In this document: positions 1 through 6,161 of the stretch, piece by piece
How positions within the stretch are numbered: the stretch's first letter is position 1
How the letters are laid out: each line of letters starts with the position of its first letter
NCBI GenBank assembly: GCA_002299795.1
Contig: DBNP01000008.1
Span: 1,309 to 10,502 of the forward strand
Origin: Candidatus Saccharibacteria bacterium UBA669
GTDB lineage: Bacteria > Patescibacteriota > Saccharimonadia > Saccharimonadales > Saccharimonadaceae
Length of the DNA stretch: 9,194 nucleotides
Direction: 5' to 3'
The notes under the pieces: generated by a model
What the model saw: the letters and a program-made list of their open reading frames with translations, nothing else
Told to the model about the DNA's origin: nothing
The model's database searches: none
Translations under genes and position numbers: made by a program

Positions 1-132
1 CTGGAACCACCTAGTATCTTTTGTGAGTAATATGCTCAGTAGCAATCCCATTTGCGACAGACCAATGAGCAGCCAAGTAGCGACAAAGCTTGGCACTTTT
101 CTCAAAGCAAACAACTCAGGAATATGCGTCAT
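1..132 (-). CDS. Membrane protein, N-terminus only (cut by left window edge)
   Basis: An ATG at 132-130 opens a frame that reads without a stop to base 1, giving 44 residues that begin MTHIPELFALRKVP. Residues 15-36 are a hydrophobic segment (FVATWLLIGLSQMGLLLSIL) preceded by Arg11-Lys12, so the protein probably starts in the cytoplasm and enters the membrane at once. An F-x-x-L-R...W-L...SQMG pattern at the first helix is reminiscent of major-facilitator transporters, but 44 residues are too few to assign a family. It follows the stop of the 153-692 gene by 20 bases and lacks a Shine-Dalgarno. Instead it has TATACT six bases before ATG, like other starts in this window. That matching upstream signal is the main reason to believe the frame is real. 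Confidence 0.55.
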   Translation of the reverse strand, partial: MTHIPELFALRKVPSFVATWLLIGLSQMGLLLSILLTKDTRWFQ

Positions 133-138
133 GTAGCA

Positions 139-144
139 AGTATA
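139..144 (-). promoter_or_regulatory. Extended -10 promoter element (leaderless type) for the left-edge gene
   Basis: TATACT (5 of 6 to consensus) is preceded by TGA, an extended -10 'TGn', and lies exactly 6 bases upstream of ATG. Transcription starting about 7 bases after the hexamer would begin at the start codon. No good -35 is seen at 16-18 bases (the sequence there is TTTTCG-like). It lies just downstream of the preceding gene's stop. Confidence 0.45.
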
Positions 145-152
145 TCACCGCG

Positions 153-692
153 CTACCAGGTCGAAAACCGGTACGGAAAGCGGTACTGGCGGATCACTCG
201 TGACTGGCGCAGCTTTCGCGTTTCCACCCAGTGCTCCTCTAGGCATCTCAGCGCAAAATTGAGCTCTTCAAAATATGGATCAACCTCCGCTTCGCAACGC
301 TCCCTAACCTGTTCGTTCCAGTACCAAACCACGCGTAAGTAGTTATGCAGTTCATCGCGAGAAATGCTCCCGCCGTTACTGTCGATGTGCTGAGCAATAA
401 GCTCAAACGACAATCGGGCCAAGACAGCCGCCACTCGCTTTCCATTGTTGGATAGTAGGTCTCGGGCAACCTCATGAGAAAACAGCGGGGTATCAGCTGA
501 TAGGTCTGCCACTTTGCCAGGACGGGCATACTGCCTGTAGGCATTAGTATAAGCCTGCAAAAAGTCACCATCGACTTCGATAACGGGATACGCTTCATCA
601 CCCCTATCAGTATCCGGCAAAAAATAAGCAAAAGCATCAACCACTCGCCTCAAGTCTTTCGGGAATTCTCCTGCTGTATCTGGAGTTTTCAT
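153..692 (-). CDS. Hypothetical protein, soluble, family not recognised
   Basis: This 179-residue protein matches no family I recognise. It has no signal peptide and no membrane helix. It is rich in charged and aromatic residues and reads as mostly helical. The middle part (about 70-105, SHEVARDLLSNNGKRVAAVL and following) looks like helix-turn-helix-length segments but carries no motif I can name. The C-terminus has a Trp/Tyr cluster (VVWYWNEQ, about 120-127) and an Arg-rich tail (about 155-179) that could bind nucleic acid or a phosphorylated surface; that is only a guess. The start was chosen at ATG 692-690, two or fewer bases from the predicted transcription start. It lies 68 bases downstream of a Nudix gene on the same strand but has its own promoter-like sequence. 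Codon use resembles the neighbours. Confidence 0.75.
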   Translation of the reverse strand: MKTPDTAGEFPKDLRRVVDAFAYFLPDTDRGDEAYPVIEVDGDFLQAYTNAYRQYARPGKVADLSADTPLFSHEVARDLLSNNGKRVAAVLARLSFELIAQHIDSNGGSISRDELHNYLRVVWYWNEQVRERCEAEVDPYFEELNFALRCLEEHWVETRKLRQSRVIRQYRFPYRFSTW

Positions 693-700
693 TACAACCT

Positions 701-729
701 AATATATTGCCGGATGCTCATATTCACAA
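701..729 (-). promoter_or_regulatory. Sigma-70-type promoter of the 153-692 gene
   Basis: Read on the minus strand: TTGTGA (729-724), a 17-base spacer, then TATATT (706-701). The ATG lies 8 bases after the -10, so the leader would be about 0-2 bases. A weak AGG sits between the -10 and ATG, so a short-leader start cannot be excluded. Confidence 0.55.
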
Positions 730-760
730 CCATATGCGGTATTGGATCAAACCTTGGCCA

Positions 761-1291
761 CTATGCCGCAAGTTGCTCTTGTGCTGCCCGCAGAATGGCG
801 CAATCTCGTGCCTTCATCATAGCTAGCCCAACCGCACTACCGTCCTCATCAGTGGTCGTCCCACTCTCAATCCATGCGATCGCTTCGTCGATTGACGATG
901 CCCACTGTAGGTTCATGCCTTCATGTGCCTCTTTCTCGGTGAGCGCTGTCCCAACATGGTGAGTAGGACGCGCCGTATAGCAGTAGGAAATTTGATTCAT
1001 ACCGCAAAAATAGCGATTCTCATCAACCGCACCGAGCTCTTTGATATCGGCCACTTCGTATCCTGTTTCTTCCTGGAGTTCGCGCCTCAGCGCTGCAGTG
1101 TGTTCTTCGCCCTCATCAATCCCGCCACCCGGCAGTTTGTATGAACCAGTACGAGTAAAATGCATCACGGCGATTCGCCCATGCTCATCAACTAAGACAG
1201 CACGAGCAGCTAGCCGTATCCAGCTGATCGGCCCATCATTTGCATCGTGCAGCCCCATGGCGTGCTGATCAAGACGAAGAAATGTGTTCAT
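761..1291 (-). CDS. Nudix hydrolase with intact Nudix box
   Basis: A 176-residue cytoplasmic Nudix (MutT-like) enzyme, expected to cleave a nucleoside diphosphate linked to another group, using Mg2+ or Mn2+. The box G-x5-E-x7-R-E-U-x-E-E-x-G-U is complete at residues 56-78 (G56, E62, R70-E71, E74-E75, G77), just after YKLPGG. Residues 29-48 form the usual entry strand (ARAVLVDEHGRIAV). The C-terminal third (about 105-176) is longer than a minimal 130-150 residue MutT and ends in an Ala-rich helix, so the substrate is not predictable. The start is ATG 1291-1289, which has TATACT six bases upstream and no Shine-Dalgarno. It is the first of three Nudix genes here; the next lies 44 bases upstream on the same strand. 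Confidence 0.9.
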   Translation of the reverse strand: MNTFLRLDQHAMGLHDANDGPISWIRLAARAVLVDEHGRIAVMHFTRTGSYKLPGGGIDEGEEHTAALRRELQEETGYEVADIKELGAVDENRYFCGMNQISYCYTARPTHHVGTALTEKEAHEGMNLQWASSIDEAIAWIESGTTTDEDGSAVGLAMMKARDCAILRAAQEQLAA

Positions 1292-1297
1292 AAAGAT

Positions 1298-1303
1298 AGT
1301 ATA
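1298..1303 (-). promoter_or_regulatory. Extended -10 promoter element (leaderless type) of the first Nudix gene
   Basis: TGC-TATACT on the minus strand (extended -10, 5 of 6 in the hexamer) sits exactly 6 bases before ATG, so the mRNA should start at or next to the start codon. No convincing -35 is visible 16-18 bases further up, which an extended -10 can tolerate. Confidence 0.55.
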
Positions 1304-1335
1304 GCAGCAAGCACTGTGCGAAGGGCACGCGCTCC

Positions 1336-1848
1336 TTACTCAAATTGGACGAGCGCGCTGAGAGACGCAAATTCATCGCTTGCTTTGAGCCACGGTATGC
1401 GAGTAAACGCGACCTCGATACTAACGGCATCTGCATAGCGTATCGTGTCCGCCGCAGCCTGCGCGGTATCTTCGTGTGATGTATCGAGCCGTAGGTTGCT
1501 AGGCGTATTCTCTAGTTCTAGAAGATATCTCACCTGTGTATACTTCCTTACGAGACGTCCATTCTCAATTTCGCGCACTACATAGTAGCCAAAAAACACT
1601 AGTCTGTCGGCAGACCCGCTAATGTCGAGGCGTGTCTCCTCGCCAACCTCACGAACAGCGGTTTCAATCATTGACTCATCCCACTCCGGCTTACCGCCTG
1701 GTAGCTGCCACGAGTCTCCATCCTTCGAGACAATAACAATAGATTTGTCCGCACCGACAAGACACACGTAAACCTGCGTGCATGTTAGCGCCCTATGCTG
1801 AGGTAATATGGCACCCGATACTACCCATATTACGTCTGTTGTAATCAT
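1336..1848 (-). CDS. Nudix hydrolase with Arg in place of the final box glycine
   Basis: A 170-residue cytoplasmic Nudix-family protein. Residues 26-43 give the entry strand, followed by SWQLPGG and the box at residues 52-74 (G52, E58, R66-E67, E70-E71). The metal-binding REVGEE core is intact, but the last box glycine is Arg73 (E-E-T-R-L). Metal binding is therefore probably retained while the loop after the helix is altered. C-terminal to the box, residues about 85-115 form the expected strands (FFGYYVVREIENG, RYLLELEN), then a short helical tail. The substrate cannot be read from the sequence. It is divergent from the HAD phosphatase gene at 1927 and its start is leaderless by promoter geometry. 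Alternative downstream starts would cut into the first strand, so ATG 1848-1846 was kept. Confidence 0.88.
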   Translation of the reverse strand: MITTDVIWVVSGAILPQHRALTCTQVYVCLVGADKSIVIVSKDGDSWQLPGGKPEWDESMIETAVREVGEETRLDISGSADRLVFFGYYVVREIENGRLVRKYTQVRYLLELENTPSNLRLDTSHEDTAQAAADTIRYADAVSIEVAFTRIPWLKASDEFASLSALVQFE

Positions 1849-1854
1849 AGTCTG

Positions 1855-1883
1855 AGGGTACCTGAAAATTTTCGTTGTGGCAA
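1855..1883 (-). promoter_or_regulatory. Candidate promoter of the second Nudix gene
   Basis: On the minus strand: TTGCCA (1883-1878), a 17-base spacer, TACCCT (1860-1855), then 6 bases and ATG. The -10 keeps only the three most conserved positions (T, A and final T), so it is weak alone. The spacer and ATG distance match the promoter on the opposite strand exactly. Confidence 0.4.
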
Positions 1884-1891
1884 TGCCAATA

Positions 1892-1920
1892 TTGACTATG
1901 ATCGTCTTTGGTGCTATAAT
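1892..1920 (+). promoter_or_regulatory. Strong leaderless promoter of the HAD phosphatase gene
   Basis: TTGACT (1892-1897), a 17-base spacer, then TGC-TATAAT (hexamer 1915-1920), giving near-consensus -35 and perfect extended -10 elements. ATG begins at 1927, six bases after the -10, so the predicted transcription start is the A of ATG. There is no room for a Shine-Dalgarno. It is back to back with the minus-strand promoter at 1855-1883. Confidence 0.8.
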
Positions 1921-1926
1921 ATAGAT

Positions 1927-2658
1927 ATGAATAAATTTGCAGTGTTTGATATCGATGGCACGCTATTTCGTAGTAGCCTTTATATTGAGCTTGCGTCTGA
2001 ACTAGCAGCCGACGGGTTACTCGACAGCGACCTGATAGCCGATATCGCCACAAAGCGCAAGACGTGGAGCAGCCGACAATCAGACAGCGCATATGAGGAG
2101 TTTGACTCTGCTGTAGCTATGGGCATTGACGGCCTACTACCAACCATACCAGTTGCACAGTACGAACTTGCAGTTGCACGTACTATCAGTAATAATGCCG
2201 ATAAAATCTATTCCTACACCAGGAAATTGATCACCACTCTCAAGTCCAAAGGGTACAAAATCATTGCCGTGAGCGGCTCCCCTAAAGAGCTGGTTGAACA
2301 ATTTGTCGCTCATTACGACTTTGACATCTGGGTTGGGCAACACTGGATACAAGAAAATGGCGCCTTTACGGGAGAGATGGTTAAGACACATACCAACAAA
2401 GATGTTATCGTCAAAAAACTAATCGAGGACTATAACCTAACGCTCGAAGGAAGCTATGCTGTTGGCGATACAGAAGGCGACATCGGTATTCTCTCGATGG
2501 TTGATCACCCGATTGCGTTTAATCCAACCTATGGTCTGATCAAAGAAGCTGAAATGCATGGCTGGCCACTTGTTATCGAGCGAAAAAATATCTGCTACAC
2601 GCTGCACTCAGAATTACCTGGTGGTGCATATGCTCTCGTCGACTATAACCGCGTTTAA
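1927..2658 (+). CDS. HAD-IB family phosphatase (SerB-like fold)
   Basis: A 243-residue cytoplasmic HAD-superfamily hydrolase that should remove phosphate from a small metabolite through an aspartyl-phosphate intermediate. All four HAD motifs are visible: DIDGT at 8-12 (nucleophile Asp8, acid/base Asp10), SGS at 116-118 after a hydrophobic strand, Lys158, and GDTEGD at 180-185 (Mg2+-binding acids Asp181 and Asp185). A helical cap of about 75 residues lies between motifs I and II, as in the SerB/HAD-IB class. The substrate is unknown; phosphoserine or a sugar or nucleotide phosphate is possible given the neighbouring sugar-nucleotide operon. Length is normal for the class. The start is ATG 1927, fixed by the promoter. 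It converges with the epimerase gene and shares a TTAA at their stops (2655-2658). Confidence 0.9.
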   Translation: MNKFAVFDIDGTLFRSSLYIELASELAADGLLDSDLIADIATKRKTWSSRQSDSAYEEFDSAVAMGIDGLLPTIPVAQYELAVARTISNNADKIYSYTRKLITTLKSKGYKIIAVSGSPKELVEQFVAHYDFDIWVGQHWIQENGAFTGEMVKTHTNKDVIVKKLIEDYNLTLEGSYAVGDTEGDIGILSMVDHPIAFNPTYGLIKEAEMHGWPLVIERKNICYTLHSELPGGAYALVDYNRV

Positions 2659-3572
2659 AGCTCGGCAAGGCGAGCGGCCGCTACGGCAGACATTAGTACA
2701 TCATCAAAACCTGCCCTAGGCCTCCAGCCCAATTCGCACAATTTTGATGGGTCGCCACATAAATATGATGCATCTTTTGCTCGTAGATTCGCTGCTGTCT
2801 CATAGCGAACCTCTCCGGTCGACTCTGCGAGCGCGTAGATACGATCAACCGTTTCTTTGACAGTATGCGTCTCGCCCGTTGCAATGATATAGATCTCGCC
2901 CGCTGGCGCGTCTTTAGCGACAAAAAAGGCTTTTGCCACATCTTTCACATATACGAAATCACGATGGGCGCTTGCCGTCCCTAACTCTAGCACTTCGTTT
3001 CGCACAGCCGCACGCGCTACTTTTGGGATGAGGTGTGGATGAGGGTCAAGCTCCCCATATACATTAAACAGGCGCATCAGGACATAGTTATGCAACTGAT
3101 ATGTAATAAGATGCTCGCCAGCTAGCTTACTTGCTCCATAAATGTCATTAGGTGTGACGGGCGTGTCAATTGTACAGCGCTCGTTGGGTGACCCATATAC
3201 CGACGCCGATGATGCAAAGATCAATCTAGTATCGGATCGTGCCCCTACCTCCGTGATAATATTCTGTAGTCCCTGATAATTCGTGGCGAACACCTTATCA
3301 GGATTCTCAATGCAGTACGGGATATAGTGTATGGCTGCTAGGTTGTAGACAATATCAGGGCTCGCCGCCATAACTGCTTGATGAACGGCTTTCGTGTCTG
3401 CGATATCGCCCTCGTAGACTGCCACACCCGTCAAGTCTTTCATCTTGTCGCGGGCAGTTTGGTCGCCATTTGAAAAAGAATCAAAAACAGTTACCGTGTC
3501 ACCGTGCTCATGAAATAATTTTGTTAGCTGATACCCCACATACCCAGCCCCGCCAAATATCAGTACATTCAT
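2655..3572 (-). CDS. NAD-dependent epimerase/dehydratase (extended SDR)
   Basis: This 305-residue extended short-chain dehydrogenase/reductase is expected to epimerise or dehydrate a nucleotide sugar, like UDP-glucose 4-epimerase or dTDP-glucose 4,6-dehydratase. The N-terminus carries GGAGYVG (residues 7-13), the dinucleotide-binding G-x-x-G-x-x-G. Asp31 ends the second strand, which favours NAD+ over NADP+. The catalytic set is present: Ser residues in ASSASVYG (about 120-127) and Y145-x3-K149 (YGASK). HRDFVYVKD (about 203-211) is a typical sugar-nucleotide epimerase motif. The start at ATG 3572 is preferred over an upstream ATG at 3626. It sits directly before the first beta strand, overlaps the upstream stop as ATGA, and has AAAGGTG (3582-3588) as Shine-Dalgarno. 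It is the last gene of a three-gene coupled operon. The exact sugar is not predictable. Confidence 0.92.
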   Translation of the reverse strand: MNVLIFGGAGYVGYQLTKLFHEHGDTVTVFDSFSNGDQTARDKMKDLTGVAVYEGDIADTKAVHQAVMAASPDIVYNLAAIHYIPYCIENPDKVFATNYQGLQNIITEVGARSDTRLIFASSASVYGSPNERCTIDTPVTPNDIYGASKLAGEHLITYQLHNYVLMRLFNVYGELDPHPHLIPKVARAAVRNEVLELGTASAHRDFVYVKDVAKAFFVAKDAPAGEIYIIATGETHTVKETVDRIYALAESTGEVRYETAANLRAKDASYLCGDPSKLCELGWRPRAGFDDVLMSAVAAARLAEL

Positions 3573-4243
3573 CTGCTTATACACCTTTCTCGCATGACCG
3601 CATCGCGTATTGTTCCATGATCCCAAAATGCAAGCATATTGCCCACGAGCTCCCTATCGCAGTCTGATGTGTGAATCACCGAACGAACACGTTGAGACAT
3701 TGGTAATAATTCGTTTTGTTGATAGCCCTCGCCATACAGGCTTTGTCGCAATGCCGACTTCAGCGCGAGCAACGAGGCACTTGCGCCGATACCATGCACA
3801 AGCCACACGTTCACGGGTGCACTCGTCATGTATTCTACTGTCGCATCCCACCACGGTGATGGAGGTAGCGGGTCACCCCGCTCATTGGTTGGCGCAGGCC
3901 ATATCTGATTAAGCATTGGTAGCGATAGCCCCACATCGTGTTGACTAAGCACAATACCAGAACGAGCAATCCGATCACTAACATAGCGTCGTATTTCGTT
4001 CTCAAGCCCCTGATGTTTACGGGCATCCGGTTTGATAATACATAGCGCCCAGTTGTCGGCATGAAGCGTACCGTATGTCGTTTCATAGCCAAAACCTTTA
4101 ACACCAAGATTTGCCGCACATCGAGTACTCACATAAAGTCGCGAGGATTCCGCAGGATTATTACATAACCTCCACTCGCTGCTGTTTGGATGACTTTCAG
4201 GACCACTTGTCTGCATAACGCATACTTCCGTGACTTTTGTCAT
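3569..4243 (-). CDS. Divergent nucleoside-diphosphate-kinase-like protein
   Basis: A 224-residue protein whose residues about 64-207 resemble nucleoside diphosphate kinase, which moves the gamma phosphate of an NTP to an NDP via a phospho-histidine. Landmarks are ALCIIKPDA at 66-74 (nucleotide-binding Lys71), EYMTSAPVNVWLVHG at 137-151 (canonical '...MTSGPV...G'), a LALKSALRQSLYG helix, and SVIHTSD at 188-194 with candidate active-site His191. Departures from canonical NDPK: the Asn three residues before His is Ser188, the Gly after His is Thr192, the Lys-to-His distance is 120 rather than about 106, and there is an unrelated extension of about 60 residues at the N-terminus. Activity is therefore plausible but unproven. 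ATGA overlaps at both ends (4240-4243 and 3569-3572) place it in the middle of the operon; AGGAA at 4255-4251 is its Shine-Dalgarno. Confidence 0.8.
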   Translation of the reverse strand: MTKVTEVCVMQTSGPESHPNSSEWRLCNNPAESSRLYVSTRCAANLGVKGFGYETTYGTLHADNWALCIIKPDARKHQGLENEIRRYVSDRIARSGIVLSQHDVGLSLPMLNQIWPAPTNERGDPLPPSPWWDATVEYMTSAPVNVWLVHGIGASASLLALKSALRQSLYGEGYQQNELLPMSQRVRSVIHTSDCDRELVGNMLAFWDHGTIRDAVMRERCISR

Positions 4244-5985
4244 ATCCGTATTCCTGCTTTCCGCAGAGCTACGAGTGCAGATGCATAGACGTCATCTGCA
4301 CTCTGTGTGCCATCAATCACGATCACGTCGCTGCGATCCCGATAGGTCTTGTTATAGTATGCCTCAACCGATGATAGTAGCCCTCGATCTAGCCACATTG
4401 GATTATTCCATGCGTTCTGACGATCCAGACTGAGGTCAATCGATATATCGAGATATACTACCGCATTCGGCTTGCGCAATTCGCCTTTCTGATACGCCAG
4501 TTCCGTAGCCTCACGTGATGCCCGATACATCTCAGAAGTGGGATGATGCGACTCAACAGCAAGCGTTGAATCAACTCCACGATCCATGATGGTTATGCCA
4601 TGGTACTGGCTAGATGCATATTTCTTTAAGTCGTGATCAATGTATGGCAACGCGCTCGTGTAATCGATATGGTGCATTATCTCAGGTACAATGCGTGCTC
4701 GCGTGTTTTCGGCAAACTTTGAAATGAGTAGCGACTTGCCGCTACCGGGTAGCCCTTCCAGCACCACAAGCTGCTGCTGCTCTGGGCGCAATACCGTGAT
4801 TTCAGTGACGCAGCTAGTCAAAGATTCTCGAAATTCACGCACCCAATACATTTCATGAGGATCGATCTGGCTTTGGTCTATAGATGGCATCACGCGTTTT
4901 TTCGATCCATGATAGTTTTTGATGCAGTGTTGATAGAGCATCATCGCCCGATTATCAACGTGGGCAGACTCGAAGTTTCTTCGAAAAACCTCGCTCGCGG
5001 TGCGCGAAAGCGCAACAAGACGCTTAGCGTCTGCTGCAAGAGTGCCGATAAGTAAGGGCCACCGCGATAGGTCATCCTCGACAATGATAGCCTCCGATTT
5101 AGGATAGCCCTGAGCGCCAACTGATGTAGTGAGCACTGGAATGCCGTGCTTAAGGTACATGAGATTTTTTATCTTCATTCCTGACCCACTAAAAATTGGC
5201 GCGAGGCCTATAGCGGTCTTGCGAAGAATCGGGCTAATGTCATCAACCATACCAAGTCCGCGAATTTCAGATGAGTCGAACTCTTCAGATCCCCGTCCCA
5301 CAAAACACCAGTCGTAGTCGGGCAGTGAAGGAGCCATATCTACAATTGCTTCCGCACCCTCATAGTTTGGCTTATAGCTCATGTTACCTATGTAGCTAAG
5401 AGTTGTCCTCTCCTTATCTAGTGTGAAATCACTTTCAGCAGCTGCGGCCGCAACGGGAAGCCACACGAAAGTGTTCGAGTCGTAATCCTCCCATGTTTCC
5501 GACATAATATCAAAGTCAAATTTTGACATTACGCGAACAAGGCTCGCATATGATGCGGCTTGGTGCTGGTATGCATCATGCTTCATAACTTCACTCTGGC
5601 CATCTTGTCCCGGAAAGTAGAGTGGAACAACATTCATTTCAAGATCATGTACCTCATATACCATGGGAATGCTGGCGCGCTTACACGCCTCACCAAGTAC
5701 AGTCGCAGCAATGTATGTTTTGTGTGTCTGAGCGATGTCGAGGTCATAGCGCGCAATAAGCTCCGCGGTCCGTGAGATATTAAAAAAGTCTTGCTCTGGG
5801 ATAAGAACCGTCGTAAACCTTTCCTTAAGCAATGCGTCGGTGTTGGTCATTCCTCGATCGCACATAAACAAGACCACGTCGTGCGTATCGTCATTCGCGA
5901 TAAACTGCAGGAGCTCATAAACATGAAGGCTAATACCTTCTTTTGGCGGAACAGAGATAGAGTCAGAAAATATTCCAATTTTCAC
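4240..5985 (-). CDS. Glycosyltransferase (GT-B) fused to a P-loop nucleotide-kinase-like domain
   Basis: A 581-residue two-domain protein. Residues 1 to about 360 form a GT4-like glycosyltransferase: MKIGIFSDS then EGISLHVYELL at the N-terminus, SYIGNMSYKPNYEGAEAI (about 197-214), and a donor-site region GSGMKIKNLMYLKHGIPVLTT (about 267-287). After a linker (about 360-400), residues about 405-581 are a P-loop kinase: LVVLEGLPGSGKS with Walker A at 411-418, MDRG at 467-470 like the DR motif of thymidylate and deoxynucleoside kinases, VYLDISIDLSLDRQ (about 510-523), and a late VIVIDG strand. A longer frame starts at a GTG at 6009. The GTG at 5985 is preferred because AAAAGGA lies 8 bases before it and the protein then begins directly with its first beta strand. 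First gene of the coupled operon. Acceptor, donor and kinase substrate are unknown. Confidence 0.88.
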   Translation of the reverse strand: MKIGIFSDSISVPPKEGISLHVYELLQFIANDDTHDVVLFMCDRGMTNTDALLKERFTTVLIPEQDFFNISRTAELIARYDLDIAQTHKTYIAATVLGEACKRASIPMVYEVHDLEMNVVPLYFPGQDGQSEVMKHDAYQHQAASYASLVRVMSKFDFDIMSETWEDYDSNTFVWLPVAAAAAESDFTLDKERTTLSYIGNMSYKPNYEGAEAIVDMAPSLPDYDWCFVGRGSEEFDSSEIRGLGMVDDISPILRKTAIGLAPIFSGSGMKIKNLMYLKHGIPVLTTSVGAQGYPKSEAIIVEDDLSRWPLLIGTLAADAKRLVALSRTASEVFRRNFESAHVDNRAMMLYQHCIKNYHGSKKRVMPSIDQSQIDPHEMYWVREFRESLTSCVTEITVLRPEQQQLVVLEGLPGSGKSLLISKFAENTRARIVPEIMHHIDYTSALPYIDHDLKKYASSQYHGITIMDRGVDSTLAVESHHPTSEMYRASREATELAYQKGELRKPNAVVYLDISIDLSLDRQNAWNNPMWLDRGLLSSVEAYYNKTYRDRSDVIVIDGTQSADDVYASALVALRKAGIRI

Positions 5986-5993
5986 CGCAATAG

Positions 5994-6000
5994 TCCTTTT
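5994..6000 (-). promoter_or_regulatory. Ribosome binding site deciding the GTG start at 5985
   Basis: AAAAGGA on the minus strand is 8 bases before GTG 5985-5983. The upstream in-frame GTG at 6009 lies before this site and has no Shine-Dalgarno of its own. Confidence 0.7.
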
Positions 6001-6017
6001 ATCGCGCACGTATGGTA

Positions 6018-6033
6018 GTAGTATCGATACTAC
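6018..6033. promoter_or_regulatory. Perfect 16-base palindrome in the operon leader (possible operator or RNA hairpin)
   Basis: GTAGTATCGATACTAC equals its own reverse complement over all 16 bases. It lies between the predicted transcription start (near 6070) and the ribosome binding site (5994-6000) of the glycosyltransferase operon. It could bind a dimeric repressor as a roadblock, or form an RNA stem of six pairs with a TCGA loop. No regulator gene is in the window. Confidence 0.5.
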
Positions 6034-6076
6034 GCATTTCTATCATAACCATCCAACAGTTTAGTTATCATGTTGT

Positions 6077-6105
6077 ATTATATCACACTAATTGCCTCTA
6101 GTCAA
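6077..6105 (-). promoter_or_regulatory. Strong promoter of the glycosyltransferase operon
   Basis: On the minus strand: TTGACT (6105-6100), a 17-base spacer, then TGA-TATAAT (hexamer 6082-6077). The same -35 and -10 hexamers are used by the HAD gene promoter. Here the start codon is far away: initiation near 6070 gives a leader of roughly 85 bases containing the palindrome and a Shine-Dalgarno. A second -10-like TATGAT lies at 6047-6042 without a good -35. Confidence 0.75.
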
Positions 6106-6126
6106 TAACACGTCCTGTTGTGTCTC

Positions 6127-6155
6127 TTGCGCCAAGTTTTGCATCCTGCTAGGAT
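6127..6155 (+). promoter_or_regulatory. Promoter of the third Nudix gene
   Basis: TTGCGC (6127-6132), a 17-base spacer, then TGC-TAGGAT (hexamer 6150-6155), an extended -10 with 4 of 6 matches. ATG 6162 follows after 6 bases. The same AGGA could serve as a Shine-Dalgarno 7 bases before ATG if transcription began further upstream, so both readings are open. It diverges from the operon promoter at 6077-6105. Confidence 0.45.
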
Positions 6156-6161
6156 ATGGTC

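Noticed and set aside
52..342. Plus-strand open frame of 96 residues at the left end
   Set aside because: It runs antisense to the 153-692 gene and the left-edge membrane gene. Its translation is Ser/Arg-rich with no domain, and both minus-strand genes have matching start signals.
693..760. Possible terminator between the first Nudix gene and the 153-692 gene
   Set aside because: Only a loose GCGG/CCGC pairing with a long loop and no T-run is visible; the gap is better explained by a promoter.
3573..3626. Longer N-terminus for the epimerase starting at ATG 3626
   Set aside because: It would add 18 residues before the Rossmann strand and overlap deeply with the NDPK-like gene. ATG 3572 has a Shine-Dalgarno, an ATGA overlap and the expected protein start.
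5986..6009. Upstream GTG start for the glycosyltransferase
   Set aside because: It adds eight residues before the first beta strand and has no Shine-Dalgarno. AAAAGGA is correctly spaced only for GTG 5985.
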